A stretch of 64,000 nt of DNA from an uncultured Verrucomicrobiales bacterium (lineage in GTDB: Bacteria; Verrucomicrobiota; Verrucomicrobiia; Verrucomicrobiales; Akkermansiaceae), in assembly GCA_937928545.1 (NCBI GenBank), contig CALGJQ010000007.1, positions 62,001 to 126,000 on the forward strand, in the 5' to 3' direction. Every line of letters begins with the position of its first letter. The first letter of the stretch is position 1. Positions 47,773 through 56,174 of the stretch are shown piece by piece. A program made the translations under genes and the position numbers. The notes under the pieces were generated by a model. That model had not been told where the DNA came from. It did no database searches and saw only the letters and a program-made list of their open reading frames with translations.

Positions 47773-48384
47773 TTAGTCGCTCTTGCTCCAAGAGTAGACG
47801 TTGTCTTGGTCGTTTTTGCCGCCAACTTTTCCGTCTTTGCCCATGTGGTAAATAATTGATTTTGCGTCGTAAACGATTTCGTTTCCGAGCGATTGAGGCT
47901 CACGAAGCTCGTTGTCGTAGTCGTAGTTATACATGACTCGGTAGTAGCGGTCTTCTTTCACTTTGTTCAACCATGGTCCGAGGAGTTCGGCTCGGTTGTC
48001 GGTACGCTCAATGCCATCATGTGCAGCTTGGCCCTTCTGTTTGGTCGCTTTGAAGGTGAAGAAGGTCGTGTTCTTAAAATTTTCTTCTTCGGCACTGGAA
48101 AGTCCCAGGAGAGCGGCCATGAGCGGGTTGTCAGTTTTCACCTCAGAATCTTGATTGGTTTCGCTACCGAGGGGAAGTTGCTGGTATTCCTCGTAGTAGT
48201 CGTCAGAGGCGAGAACGAGCTGGCCCATGCAGGTTTGCGCTGAGGTCTTTTTGGCTTTTTGGATCGCCATGTTAAATCCAGCGAATCCTAGCGCAGCGAG
48301 AACGGCGATGATAGCGATCACGACGAGGAGTTCCACGAGGGTGAAACCGCGGCGGAGGGATGAGAGATGTGGGTTGTGTTTCAT
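47773..48384 (-). CDS. Type II secretion/type IV pilin-like pseudopilin
   Basis: A 203-residue protein with a prepilin leader: RRGFTLVELLVVIAIIAVLAALGFAGFNMAI, in which G|F marks the peptidase cut and the E at position 5 of the mature protein is present. The C-terminal part (NELREPQSLGNEIVYDAKSIIYHMGKDGKVGGKNDQDNVYSW) resembles the GspG-type calcium loop found in many verrucomicrobial pseudopilins. The ATG at 48384 (MKHNPHLSS) is preferred to a longer frame. No secretion genes are adjacent, so it acts with machinery encoded elsewhere. Confidence 0.88.
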   Translation of the reverse strand: MKHNPHLSSLRRGFTLVELLVVIAIIAVLAALGFAGFNMAIQKAKKTSAQTCMGQLVLASDDYYEEYQQLPLGSETNQDSEVKTDNPLMAALLGLSSAEEENFKNTTFFTFKATKQKGQAAHDGIERTDNRAELLGPWLNKVKEDRYYRVMYNYDYDNELREPQSLGNEIVYDAKSIIYHMGKDGKVGGKNDQDNVYSWSKSD

Positions 48385-48558
48385 AGTGCTGAGTGTGAGT
48401 TTGTAAAACGAGGTCGGAGAGTAAAGTGATTTAAGAATGCATGGCAATTAAAGCATCTCAAGACCTTACATTGTGCCTACAAGATACTTTGAATATTTTT
48501 GATTACGAGAAATTTTTCCGTAGTTGTTCCGATCGCCAAGGCAGTCCAGAGTCTTGGC

Positions 48559-50937
48559 ATGTCGAAAGCAGAGGAAATGAGAAAGAGCATCATTGCACTT
48601 TTGGGGAAAGAGGGTGGACGACCTCTCAATAAGAGCGAAATGGCTCGGGCGCTAGAATTGCCCGGGAGTGAGCGGAAGTTGCTGCGCGAGACAATCGCGA
48701 AGATGGTGGATGCGGGTGAAGTTTCTGGAGGTAAGAAAGGGCGCTTTGCGCTGGGTGGGCAAAAGGAGGGGGATCGTAAGAATGCCTCAAGACCTCCGAG
48801 TAAGGGTGCACGGAGTGGGAAAAGTGGGGCTTCAACGACTTTGATTGGTAAGTTAAAGGTCAATGCGGGGGGGCACGGCTGGTTCTATGTTCATAAGACG
48901 GACGAGGAGAATATCGCGACTGGGGTGGATTTTGAGGAGCAGGATCGTTTCTATGTGTCGCCTCGCGCGATGGATATTGCTTTGGATGGCGACATTGTGA
49001 GGGTGAAGTTGGTTAAAAATGACGGTGGTTCCCGAGAGCATAATGACATGCGCGCTCGAGTGATCGAGGTGGTGGAACGTCGCTCGGGAACGGTGACGGG
49101 GCTCTTTCAAAAGAAGGGGAAAGCGGGCGTGCTGAAGACGACGGATGAGCGGCTTCCTCCGACGATTGAACTGAGTGAGACTCTCAATGCCAAGGCGGGG
49201 CAGTTGGTGGCGGTGCAAATTACCGATTGGACGCATCCTAAAGATCTTCCGAAAGGAAAGGTGGTCGAGATCCTTGGCTGGCCGGGTGATCCCGGGGTCG
49301 ATGTTGAGGCGATTGTGCATCAACATGGTATCAATGCGACCTTCCCCTCCGAGGTGGTGGAAGCAGCGCAGAAGATTCCGATGAAGATTCCTGATGAGGA
49401 AATTGCTCGTCGGGAAGATTGGCGGAAGCGGAAGGTGCTGACGATCGATCCGAAAACGGCGAAGGACTTTGATGATGCTATTTTGGTGGAGCGGACGGAT
49501 GACGGCTGGCTTTTGGCGGTGCACATTGCGGATGTTTCTCATTACGTGAAGCCGGAAGGGATCTTAGATCTGGAGGCGAGAGAGCGGGGGAACTCGACCT
49601 ATCTTGTGGATCGGGTGATCCCGATGTTGCCGGAAGAATTGAGTAATGGAATTTGCTCGCTTGTTCCGCAGGAGGATCGTCTGACGAAGTGCGCTCTTAT
49701 GATCTTCAATCTGGAAGGGAAGTTGCTGAAGAGTGAGTTCTTTGACGCGGTGATCTGCACGCCTCGGAAGTACGCTTACGAAGAGGCTCAGGAAATTTTA
49801 GAGAATCCCGGTAAAGGAGGAGAGTTGGGTGATGCGATTCGTGAGGCTTGGAAATTGGCTTCGATTTTGCGGAAGCGTCGCTTTGCGAATGGAGGGCTGG
49901 ATTTGGAAATGCCTGAGGTGAGCATCGTCCTGAATGATGAAGGAGTTCCGACGGGATACCATCGCGAGGAATACAACGAGAGCCACCAGTTGATTGAGGA
50001 GTTCATGCTGGCTGCAAATGAGGCGGTGGCGCGAAAGGTGAAGAATTCGAGTCGTCCCACGATCTATCGCGTTCACGAAGATCCTGATCCGGATAAGTTG
50101 AATGACTTTGCCGAGATGGCGCGTTCGCACGGGTATCAGGTGGGGGATTTGACGAATCGGAAACACATTCAGACTTTGATTGATGCCGCGAAGGGGAGTT
50201 TGGAGGAACCGGCAATCAAGGTGGGTCTTCTTAAAAGTCTGAAGCGTGCTTGTTATCTCTCGACGCCCGATGGCCACTACGGTTTGGGGAAGAATGATTA
50301 CTGTCACTTTACGAGCCCGATTCGTCGATATGCGGACTTGGTGATGCATCGTGCGCTGCAACCATTGTTAAAAAATCGGCCAGAAGAAACGGATCGCACG
50401 CCAGATGCGAAACGCTGTGTTGAGATTGCGGAGCACATTTCGGGAACTGAGCGGACGAGCTCGGATGCGGAGACCGAGAGCCGTCGCATGAAGATGCTAG
50501 AGTGGTTAGAGCTATCTTCGCAGGAAGAGAAGCCGCCGGTCTTTGAGGCCATCATTACTGAGGTGAGGGCGATGGGTCTCTTTATGGAGTGTACCGATAT
50601 TTTACAGCGTGGATTGATTAAGAGAGATGGTTTCCCGGAGGGGCGTTGGTTCTTTGAGAATAATTCTGACCGCTTTGCCAATAGTCGAGGGCAAGCCTTG
50701 CAGGCGGGAACTCGTCTAAAAGTGACGGTGGCTGAAGTGGATCGGGTCGGGATGAAAGTGGACTTTGATATCGTCGAAGTGGTGGGCGGCACCGCGAAGA
50801 AAAAGAGCGCGGCCAAGAAGGGGGCGCGGAGAATTTCTTCCAAAAGTGGCGGCTCGAGTCAGGGGAGGAAGAATTATTCTCCTCGGAAGAAGTCAGCAAA
50901 GAAAGCGGCGAAGAAAAGTTCGCGAAGGAGAAGGTAA
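48559..50937 (+). CDS. rnr: Ribonuclease R
   Basis: A 792-residue 3'-to-5' exoribonuclease. An N-terminal winged-helix (KSIIALLGKEGGRPLNKSEMARALELPGSERKLLRE), cold-shock domains (GHGWFYVHKTDEENIATG), the RNB catalytic domain (LTIDPKTAKDFDDAILVERTDDGWLLAVHIADVSHYV, and later YCHFTSPIRRYADLVMHRAL) and an S1 domain with a long Lys/Ser-rich tail (KKSAKKAAKKSSRRRR) are visible. The four catalytic aspartates lie in the DPKTAKDFDDA loop. RNase R degrades structured RNA. The ATG at 48559 (MSKAEEMRK) is preferred over 48499. Confidence 0.95.
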   Translation: MSKAEEMRKSIIALLGKEGGRPLNKSEMARALELPGSERKLLRETIAKMVDAGEVSGGKKGRFALGGQKEGDRKNASRPPSKGARSGKSGASTTLIGKLKVNAGGHGWFYVHKTDEENIATGVDFEEQDRFYVSPRAMDIALDGDIVRVKLVKNDGGSREHNDMRARVIEVVERRSGTVTGLFQKKGKAGVLKTTDERLPPTIELSETLNAKAGQLVAVQITDWTHPKDLPKGKVVEILGWPGDPGVDVEAIVHQHGINATFPSEVVEAAQKIPMKIPDEEIARREDWRKRKVLTIDPKTAKDFDDAILVERTDDGWLLAVHIADVSHYVKPEGILDLEARERGNSTYLVDRVIPMLPEELSNGICSLVPQEDRLTKCALMIFNLEGKLLKSEFFDAVICTPRKYAYEEAQEILENPGKGGELGDAIREAWKLASILRKRRFANGGLDLEMPEVSIVLNDEGVPTGYHREEYNESHQLIEEFMLAANEAVARKVKNSSRPTIYRVHEDPDPDKLNDFAEMARSHGYQVGDLTNRKHIQTLIDAAKGSLEEPAIKVGLLKSLKRACYLSTPDGHYGLGKNDYCHFTSPIRRYADLVMHRALQPLLKNRPEETDRTPDAKRCVEIAEHISGTERTSSDAETESRRMKMLEWLELSSQEEKPPVFEAIITEVRAMGLFMECTDILQRGLIKRDGFPEGRWFFENNSDRFANSRGQALQAGTRLKVTVAEVDRVGMKVDFDIVEVVGGTAKKKSAAKKGARRISSKSGGSSQGRKNYSPRKKSAKKAAKKSSRRRR

Positions 50938-50945
50938 CACGGAGG

Positions 50946-50962
50946 GGCGGCGACTCGCCGCC
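50946..50962. terminator. GC-rich hairpin between convergent rnr and rimO
   Basis: GGCGGCG and CGCCGCC pair around ACT. No T-run is present on either side. It may help end both convergent transcripts. Confidence 0.4.
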
Positions 50963-50991
50963 GCTTCGGTGTGAGTGCGGACGAGGGGAGG

Positions 50992-52365
50992 CTAGTTAGC
51001 AACGAGGTCGTAGCCGCGATGGTCTTTGACTTCGACGTCTAGGAAGCTTCCGACTTCGGAATCGATGGGGACGAAAATTCTCCCGTCGATGTCTGGGGCA
51101 TCCCACATCGAACGGGCGATGCCTTCTTCTTCGACTAAGACGCGCTTTGAGATTCCAAGCTGCCGTTCGTTGACGTCTTGAGCGACTTCATCGATCGCGG
51201 AGCTGAGTTCACGGTGGCGCTTTTTCTTGGTGGCGTGGTGGAGGTGGTCCTTCATCTTATGCGCGCGGGTTCCTTCTTCTTTGGAGTATTGGAAGATGCC
51301 GCAGCGTTCGAATTTGAAGGTCTTGATGAAGTCTAAAAGCTCATCGTGATCGGCCTCGGTCTCGCCGGGGAATCCGGTGATGAAGGTGGTGCGAATGGCG
51401 AGGTCTGGGATGCCATCGCGCATGCGTTGAAGGAGGTCGCGGATGTATTTACCATCGGTCTTGCGGTTCATCTTGCCGAGCATGTGATCGGAGATGTGTT
51501 GCAAGGGAATGTCGACGTAGCGGGCGACCTTGGGACATTCCGCGATGGTTTGGATGAGTTCATCGGACCAATGCGCGGGGTGCGTGTAGAGAAGGCGGAT
51601 CCAGAAGTCGCCTTCGAGATCATTGAGGGCGCGGAGAAGGGTGGCGAGGGATTCGCCTTTCTCGGAATTCACGCCAGAGGTGGGCTTGGGGCGATTGCCG
51701 ATGCCCTGCCACTTGTCCATGCCGAAGTAGGTGGTGTCTTGTGAGATGAGGTTAATTTCCTTCACGCCTTGAGCGATGAGGCCCTTGGCTTCCTTGACGA
51801 TGGAGTCTTGGGTGCGTGAGCGATGTTGGCCGCGGATCTTGGGGATGATGCAGAAGGCGCAGGTGTGATTGCAGCCCTCGGCAATCTTGATGTAAGCCAT
51901 GTGATTCGGGGTGAGGCGGAATCGAGGCGTGGTGTAGTCGGGGATGTAGCGCGACTTGGCGGTCACGGTGTCAAGTGATCCGTCTTCGGCAAGGTCGCGA
52001 TTGAGCGTCTTACGAACGATGCTGGCGACGTCGGTGATTTGGTCGAGGCCGATGAAGGCGTCGACTTCGGGAAGGAGTCCGGGGAGGTCTTTTTGGAAAC
52101 GTTGGGAAAGGCAGCCGGCCACGATGATCTTTTGCTTTTCGCGAGCGGGGTCTTCTTGGCGGGCGTTGACGGCCTCGATGATGGTGCCGACGGACTCGTC
52201 CTTCGCGACATCGATAAAGGAACAGGTGTTGATGATGAGGGCATCGGCCATCTCCGCATCAGGGATGAGGGTCATGCCTTCATCTTGGAGGTGTCCGAGC
52301 ATGATTTCGGAGTCGATGAGGTTCTTGGCGCAGCCGAGGGAGATGAGACCGATTTGAGTAGGCAT
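50992..52365 (-). CDS. rimO: Ribosomal protein S12 methylthiotransferase
   Basis: A 457-residue radical-SAM enzyme that adds a methylthio group to aspartate 89 of ribosomal protein S12. The N-terminal cluster cysteines are seen in ISLGCAKNLIDSE, INTCSFID and VAGCLSQRF, and the radical-SAM triad in IAEGCNHTCAFCIIPKIRG. A C-terminal TRAM-like domain ends with VEVKDHRGYDLV. RFRLTPNHMAYIKIAEGC and TFITGFPGETEADHDEL are characteristic of RimO. It converges with rnr. Confidence 0.95.
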   Translation of the reverse strand: MPTQIGLISLGCAKNLIDSEIMLGHLQDEGMTLIPDAEMADALIINTCSFIDVAKDESVGTIIEAVNARQEDPAREKQKIIVAGCLSQRFQKDLPGLLPEVDAFIGLDQITDVASIVRKTLNRDLAEDGSLDTVTAKSRYIPDYTTPRFRLTPNHMAYIKIAEGCNHTCAFCIIPKIRGQHRSRTQDSIVKEAKGLIAQGVKEINLISQDTTYFGMDKWQGIGNRPKPTSGVNSEKGESLATLLRALNDLEGDFWIRLLYTHPAHWSDELIQTIAECPKVARYVDIPLQHISDHMLGKMNRKTDGKYIRDLLQRMRDGIPDLAIRTTFITGFPGETEADHDELLDFIKTFKFERCGIFQYSKEEGTRAHKMKDHLHHATKKKRHRELSSAIDEVAQDVNERQLGISKRVLVEEEGIARSMWDAPDIDGRIFVPIDSEVGSFLDVEVKDHRGYDLVAN

Positions 52366-52451
52366 GGTTTTTCAGGAAGTGAAGAGGCCTCCGGCATACG
52401 CGCAGAGGCCTCGAAAGACAAGGAATTGAGTCTAAGAATCGTGGGGGTGAC

Positions 52452-53363
52452 TTAGCTGAGCCCAGCGCTTTGTCTCTGAGCAAAGAAGTTCACGGTATCG
52501 CACATTTGCTTTTTGCAGATGAGGAAAAGGATCATTCCGATGGGGGCGAGAATGAGAGTGAGGATGCAAACAAGAGAGGCGATGAACATACCTCGTGAGG
52601 CGACGGGAGCCGCTTGGAGATCTGGGTAGGAACTACGAATGCGATTCCAGTCCGTGGCCCAGCCGACAAAGGCGTTAAAGATCCAGTAGATATTGAAGAA
52701 CGGGATGAACATGAAGCCGATGGCCTTGCCTGGCGTGGTGCGAGCGCCACCGGGTTGAAGAACATGCCACGCGCGATACATGATGATGTAGCCGTAGATC
52801 GTCGAAAAGATTGAGAGCAGCCAAGCGAGCCCGATTCCTCCAAGAGCAAGGCCATTTGAGGCGTCGCTTTTGAATTCAGTTTTAAAAGCTTCGGTCTTCA
52901 CTCTGATCGCTTCTTGGGCTTGGGCAACTTCCTCAGCGGTTTCAGCTTGGGAGAATTGCCGGTTCTCTTCGCTAAGGTCTGGGACTTCGGGAGGAGTTGC
53001 CAAGGCACCGGAAAGAATGAGGAGGGCAATCGAGCCGAGAAGAAGTCCGAGATAAAGAGGGAATGAGGCTTTTTTGACGAAGGGAGCTGGGTAATTGCCT
53101 CCCATCGTCGCACCTGCCGGAGTGGCTGGAGCGGTGTAGGGATTTTGAGCTGCGGCGGGATTGGCTGGGGCCGCTGGAGTGCTTGAAGCATTAAAAACTC
53201 CCTGAACTTGGTTCGCGGGAGTCCAGTTTGGCATCCCTTCATTCCAGATGAGGGTGTTGGCTTGGATTTGCCCAGTGGCAGCAAGTTGCTGGATTTGGGC
53301 AAAGGTGACGGGGCCAAGCTGTTGTTGCTGGGCGTCGGAGTAGAACCATTGGGAGTCTGACAT
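52452..53363 (-). CDS. GYF-2 domain membrane protein
   Basis: A 303-residue protein. The N-terminal GYF-2 domain (WFYSDAQQQQLGPVTFAQIQQLAATGQIQANTLIWNEGMPNWTPA) is followed by an Ala/Pro linker and about four membrane helices (LYLGLLLGSIALLILSGAL, LGGIGLAWLLSIFSTIYGYIIMYRAW, PGKAIGFMFIPFFNIYWIFNAFVGW, FIASLVCILTLILAPIGMILFLI). GYF-2 probably binds proline-rich peptides. Such proteins are common in Verrucomicrobiota and Bacteroidota, but their role is unknown. Confidence 0.82.
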   Translation of the reverse strand: MSDSQWFYSDAQQQQLGPVTFAQIQQLAATGQIQANTLIWNEGMPNWTPANQVQGVFNASSTPAAPANPAAAQNPYTAPATPAGATMGGNYPAPFVKKASFPLYLGLLLGSIALLILSGALATPPEVPDLSEENRQFSQAETAEEVAQAQEAIRVKTEAFKTEFKSDASNGLALGGIGLAWLLSIFSTIYGYIIMYRAWHVLQPGGARTTPGKAIGFMFIPFFNIYWIFNAFVGWATDWNRIRSSYPDLQAAPVASRGMFIASLVCILTLILAPIGMILFLICKKQMCDTVNFFAQRQSAGLS

Positions 53364-53471
53364 AATAACTGATGGGAAGTTGAAAAAGAAATGGATGATT
53401 GGCGAGGAGATTTACACTGAAAGGTGAGCTTTGGAGTTGGTAAGGAGGATTGGATAGAGGAAGCTTTAGGC

Positions 53472-56174
53472 ATGCTTCCTCAGCTTGTGAATTTAGCTTG
53501 GTCCACTCCTTATGGAACCGCTGTCATCGATTGGTTGATTGAGCGGAAAGATGAGTTGCCGGAGCTTCTTGTAGTGGTGCCGACGGCTCAGAGTGGGAGG
53601 CGTTTGCGGGAGTCTCTCGCGGAGCGGGGCGCTTTGCTAGCGCCACGAGTGGTGACGACGGGGTTTTTGATGAGACCCGATGACTTTGCGCCAGAATCAG
53701 TCGAGACTCTCGCGTGGTGTGAGGTGTTTTCGAAGGTGAAAAATTGGGAGAAGTATGCGTCCGTTTTTCCACAAGCTCCGGAGGGTGAAGGATGGGAACT
53801 TGGATTGGCGCAGGCGATGGTTCAGGTGCGAGCTGGGCTTCAGGAAAATGGGCTTCTTTTTGCAACGGCCGTGAAGTGGTTGGAGGAGAGCCCTGAGGTG
53901 GAGCGCTGGGAAGGTCTCGCCCGCTTGGAGCGACAAGTGGAAGACCTCCTGAAGAAGTGGGGATATCAGAGTAAGAATTCCTGCCTGGCTGATGGCGTGC
54001 TTACTTTTCCGCCTGAGGTGACGCAGGTCGTCATTGCGGGGGTGCTGGATCTTCCGAAAGTGGGGGAGAGGATTTTAGAGGCTTCGGGTCTTTCGGTTTC
54101 GATTCTCGTGGCTGGGGAGAAAGAAGGTTTTGACCAATGGGGGCGGCCGGATGAATCATGGGGAGAAGAGATTTCATGGCCTAAGAATGGAAGTGTTACT
54201 TTGGCGGGTGATTCCTCTCAACAAGCGGCGATTGCCCTCGAAAAGATCGCGGAAGGTGGAAATGATTCTACTGGAGTGGTTCTCGGGACAGGTGATGAAG
54301 AGGTCTCAGGGGAGCTCGTTCAGACCTTTGGACGCAGTGGCTGGATTGTTCACGACCCGGGTGCAGGTTCGCCATCTCCGCTCGCGGGTTGGCTTCATGC
54401 TTGGCGACGGTACCTTGCGACCGGTGAGGTGGTTGAGGTCTTAAATTTACTTTCCTTTCCCCAAAGTGGAGCGATGGCAAAAGGTCAACGCGCGCAGCGA
54501 GCAATCGCTCTTTCGCAGCTTCGCGATGCCAGCCTCGTTCGCACGGCTGAGGATATTGAGCGGGCAATCAAGGTGATCGAAGTCCGTCTCGCCTCCGCAT
54601 CCTCCGAGCGCACCAAGAAGCGGCTCACTTTCCAAATCAAGTCGGCTAATAAAGCCCTTGAAACGATGACCCAATTTGAAAAATGGCGTGAGCCGTTTCT
54701 GGGCAAAAATTTCCACGGCTCGATGCGTCGCCTCCTCGCGGTGATTGATCCGGAGGACGAGTCTGGAATTTCCGATTGGTTGGACGAGACGGTGCCAGTC
54801 GCGAAGGAGGTGAAGCAGTCCGTTTCCTCTTGGTTGGAGCTTGTTCTGCAATCGCTCAATCAAGTCCCCGATGAAGTTCCGGTAGGACGCGCGCTTGATG
54901 TGCAAGGTTGGTTGGAGCTCCTTCATGATCCTGCGCCGCACCTTGTGGTCTGTGGAATGAACGAGGGTCGCATTCCCGGAAAAGCGAGCACGGATACTTG
55001 GCTTCCAGAGGGCACACGCCGTAAACTCGGTCTCGCAAATGACGCTGCGCGATCCGCTCGTGATGCCTACATTTTAACGGCCCTCATGCGGATGCGCGAG
55101 GATATTGGGCGGGTCGATTTGATTGCGGGGAAATCTACGATGGCTGGCGACATGCTGCAGCCTTCCCGACTCCTCCTCGCGGCAAAAGGACTAGAGCTCG
55201 CACAACGAGTGGAAGTTCTTTTTCGTGAGATCGAGCCATTCGACACTGGTCTTGCCTGGGGACTGGAGCCGCACTGGAAGTGGCAGCCTCGTGAGGTCGA
55301 GCCAAAGAACCGCGTTTCGGTCACCGCAATCAGTGCGTATCTCGCGTGTCCGTTCCGGTACTATCTTGAGCGGGTGGTTGGGATGAATGTCCCCGCGCCA
55401 GAGCGGGTCGAGTGGAGCAGTCAGGATTTTGGGAATATTATGCACGATATTCTTGAACGATGGGGGCTTGATGAAAGCGCGCGTGATTTGGAGGGTGCCA
55501 AGGATCTGGAGAGCTACTTTTTTGCGGCACTCGATGAGGTCATTGCGGCGCACTTTGGCGAAAAAATACCGCTCGCGATTCAGTTCCAGATTGAATCGAT
55601 GCGCCAACGCTTCTCATGGCTCGCGAAAGAGCAGGCCCAAATTCGTGCGGAGGGTTGGAAGATCGTAGAGATTGAAAAAGCCTTCGAGATCGAGCTGGAG
55701 GGGATCACGCTCACTGGAAAGATCGACCGGATCGACCAGCACGAAAGCGGTGCGATCCGAGTGCTCGATTACAAGACGGGTCAGAATGCCAAGGTTGTAA
55801 AAACGATGCACCTCGCCGGGACTCGTTCCACGGCACCTGCGCATCTTGAGGGAGTGGAAGAAATTCTCACTCCAGATGGTGAACGATGGACCAATGTTCA
55901 AGTTCCGCTTTATGCCGCTGCGCTCGATCGGGTTGATGAAGTCGGCTACTTCGCACTCGGTGAGACGGAGGCTGCGGTGAAGCTTTCGCTTTGGGATGAC
56001 TTTGGCGATGTTGAAAAAGAGTCTGCGTTAAAATGCTCGGCATGGGTGCTGAAGCAGATTCGCGAGCAAGTGTTCTGGCCTCCGGCTGAAAAGGAAAAGT
56101 GGGGCAAGTTCGATGTTCTCACCTATGGACGGCTCCTTAAGGATTCCGTCGTCGAGAAAGGAGGTGTCGCGTGA
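53472..56174 (+). CDS. AddB-like PD-(D/E)XK nuclease subunit
   Basis: A roughly 900-residue protein encoded just before an AddA-like helicase, so it is the AddB-type partner for double-strand break repair. The N-terminal half is an inactive-looking helicase fold (PELLVVVPTAQSGRRLRESL, DPAPHLVVCGMNEGRIPG). The C-terminal nuclease is clear: SAYLACPFRYYLERVVG, FGNIMHDILERWGLDE, and LTGKIDRIDQHESGAIRVLDYKTGQ with the D ... D-Y-K motif. I prefer the ATG at 53472, which has AGAGGAA upstream; a GTG at 53424 is in frame. Its stop overlaps the next start (GTGA). Confidence 0.78.
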   Translation: MLPQLVNLAWSTPYGTAVIDWLIERKDELPELLVVVPTAQSGRRLRESLAERGALLAPRVVTTGFLMRPDDFAPESVETLAWCEVFSKVKNWEKYASVFPQAPEGEGWELGLAQAMVQVRAGLQENGLLFATAVKWLEESPEVERWEGLARLERQVEDLLKKWGYQSKNSCLADGVLTFPPEVTQVVIAGVLDLPKVGERILEASGLSVSILVAGEKEGFDQWGRPDESWGEEISWPKNGSVTLAGDSSQQAAIALEKIAEGGNDSTGVVLGTGDEEVSGELVQTFGRSGWIVHDPGAGSPSPLAGWLHAWRRYLATGEVVEVLNLLSFPQSGAMAKGQRAQRAIALSQLRDASLVRTAEDIERAIKVIEVRLASASSERTKKRLTFQIKSANKALETMTQFEKWREPFLGKNFHGSMRRLLAVIDPEDESGISDWLDETVPVAKEVKQSVSSWLELVLQSLNQVPDEVPVGRALDVQGWLELLHDPAPHLVVCGMNEGRIPGKASTDTWLPEGTRRKLGLANDAARSARDAYILTALMRMREDIGRVDLIAGKSTMAGDMLQPSRLLLAAKGLELAQRVEVLFREIEPFDTGLAWGLEPHWKWQPREVEPKNRVSVTAISAYLACPFRYYLERVVGMNVPAPERVEWSSQDFGNIMHDILERWGLDESARDLEGAKDLESYFFAALDEVIAAHFGEKIPLAIQFQIESMRQRFSWLAKEQAQIRAEGWKIVEIEKAFEIELEGITLTGKIDRIDQHESGAIRVLDYKTGQNAKVVKTMHLAGTRSTAPAHLEGVEEILTPDGERWTNVQVPLYAAALDRVDEVGYFALGETEAAVKLSLWDDFGDVEKESALKCSAWVLKQIREQVFWPPAEKEKWGKFDVLTYGRLLKDSVVEKGGVA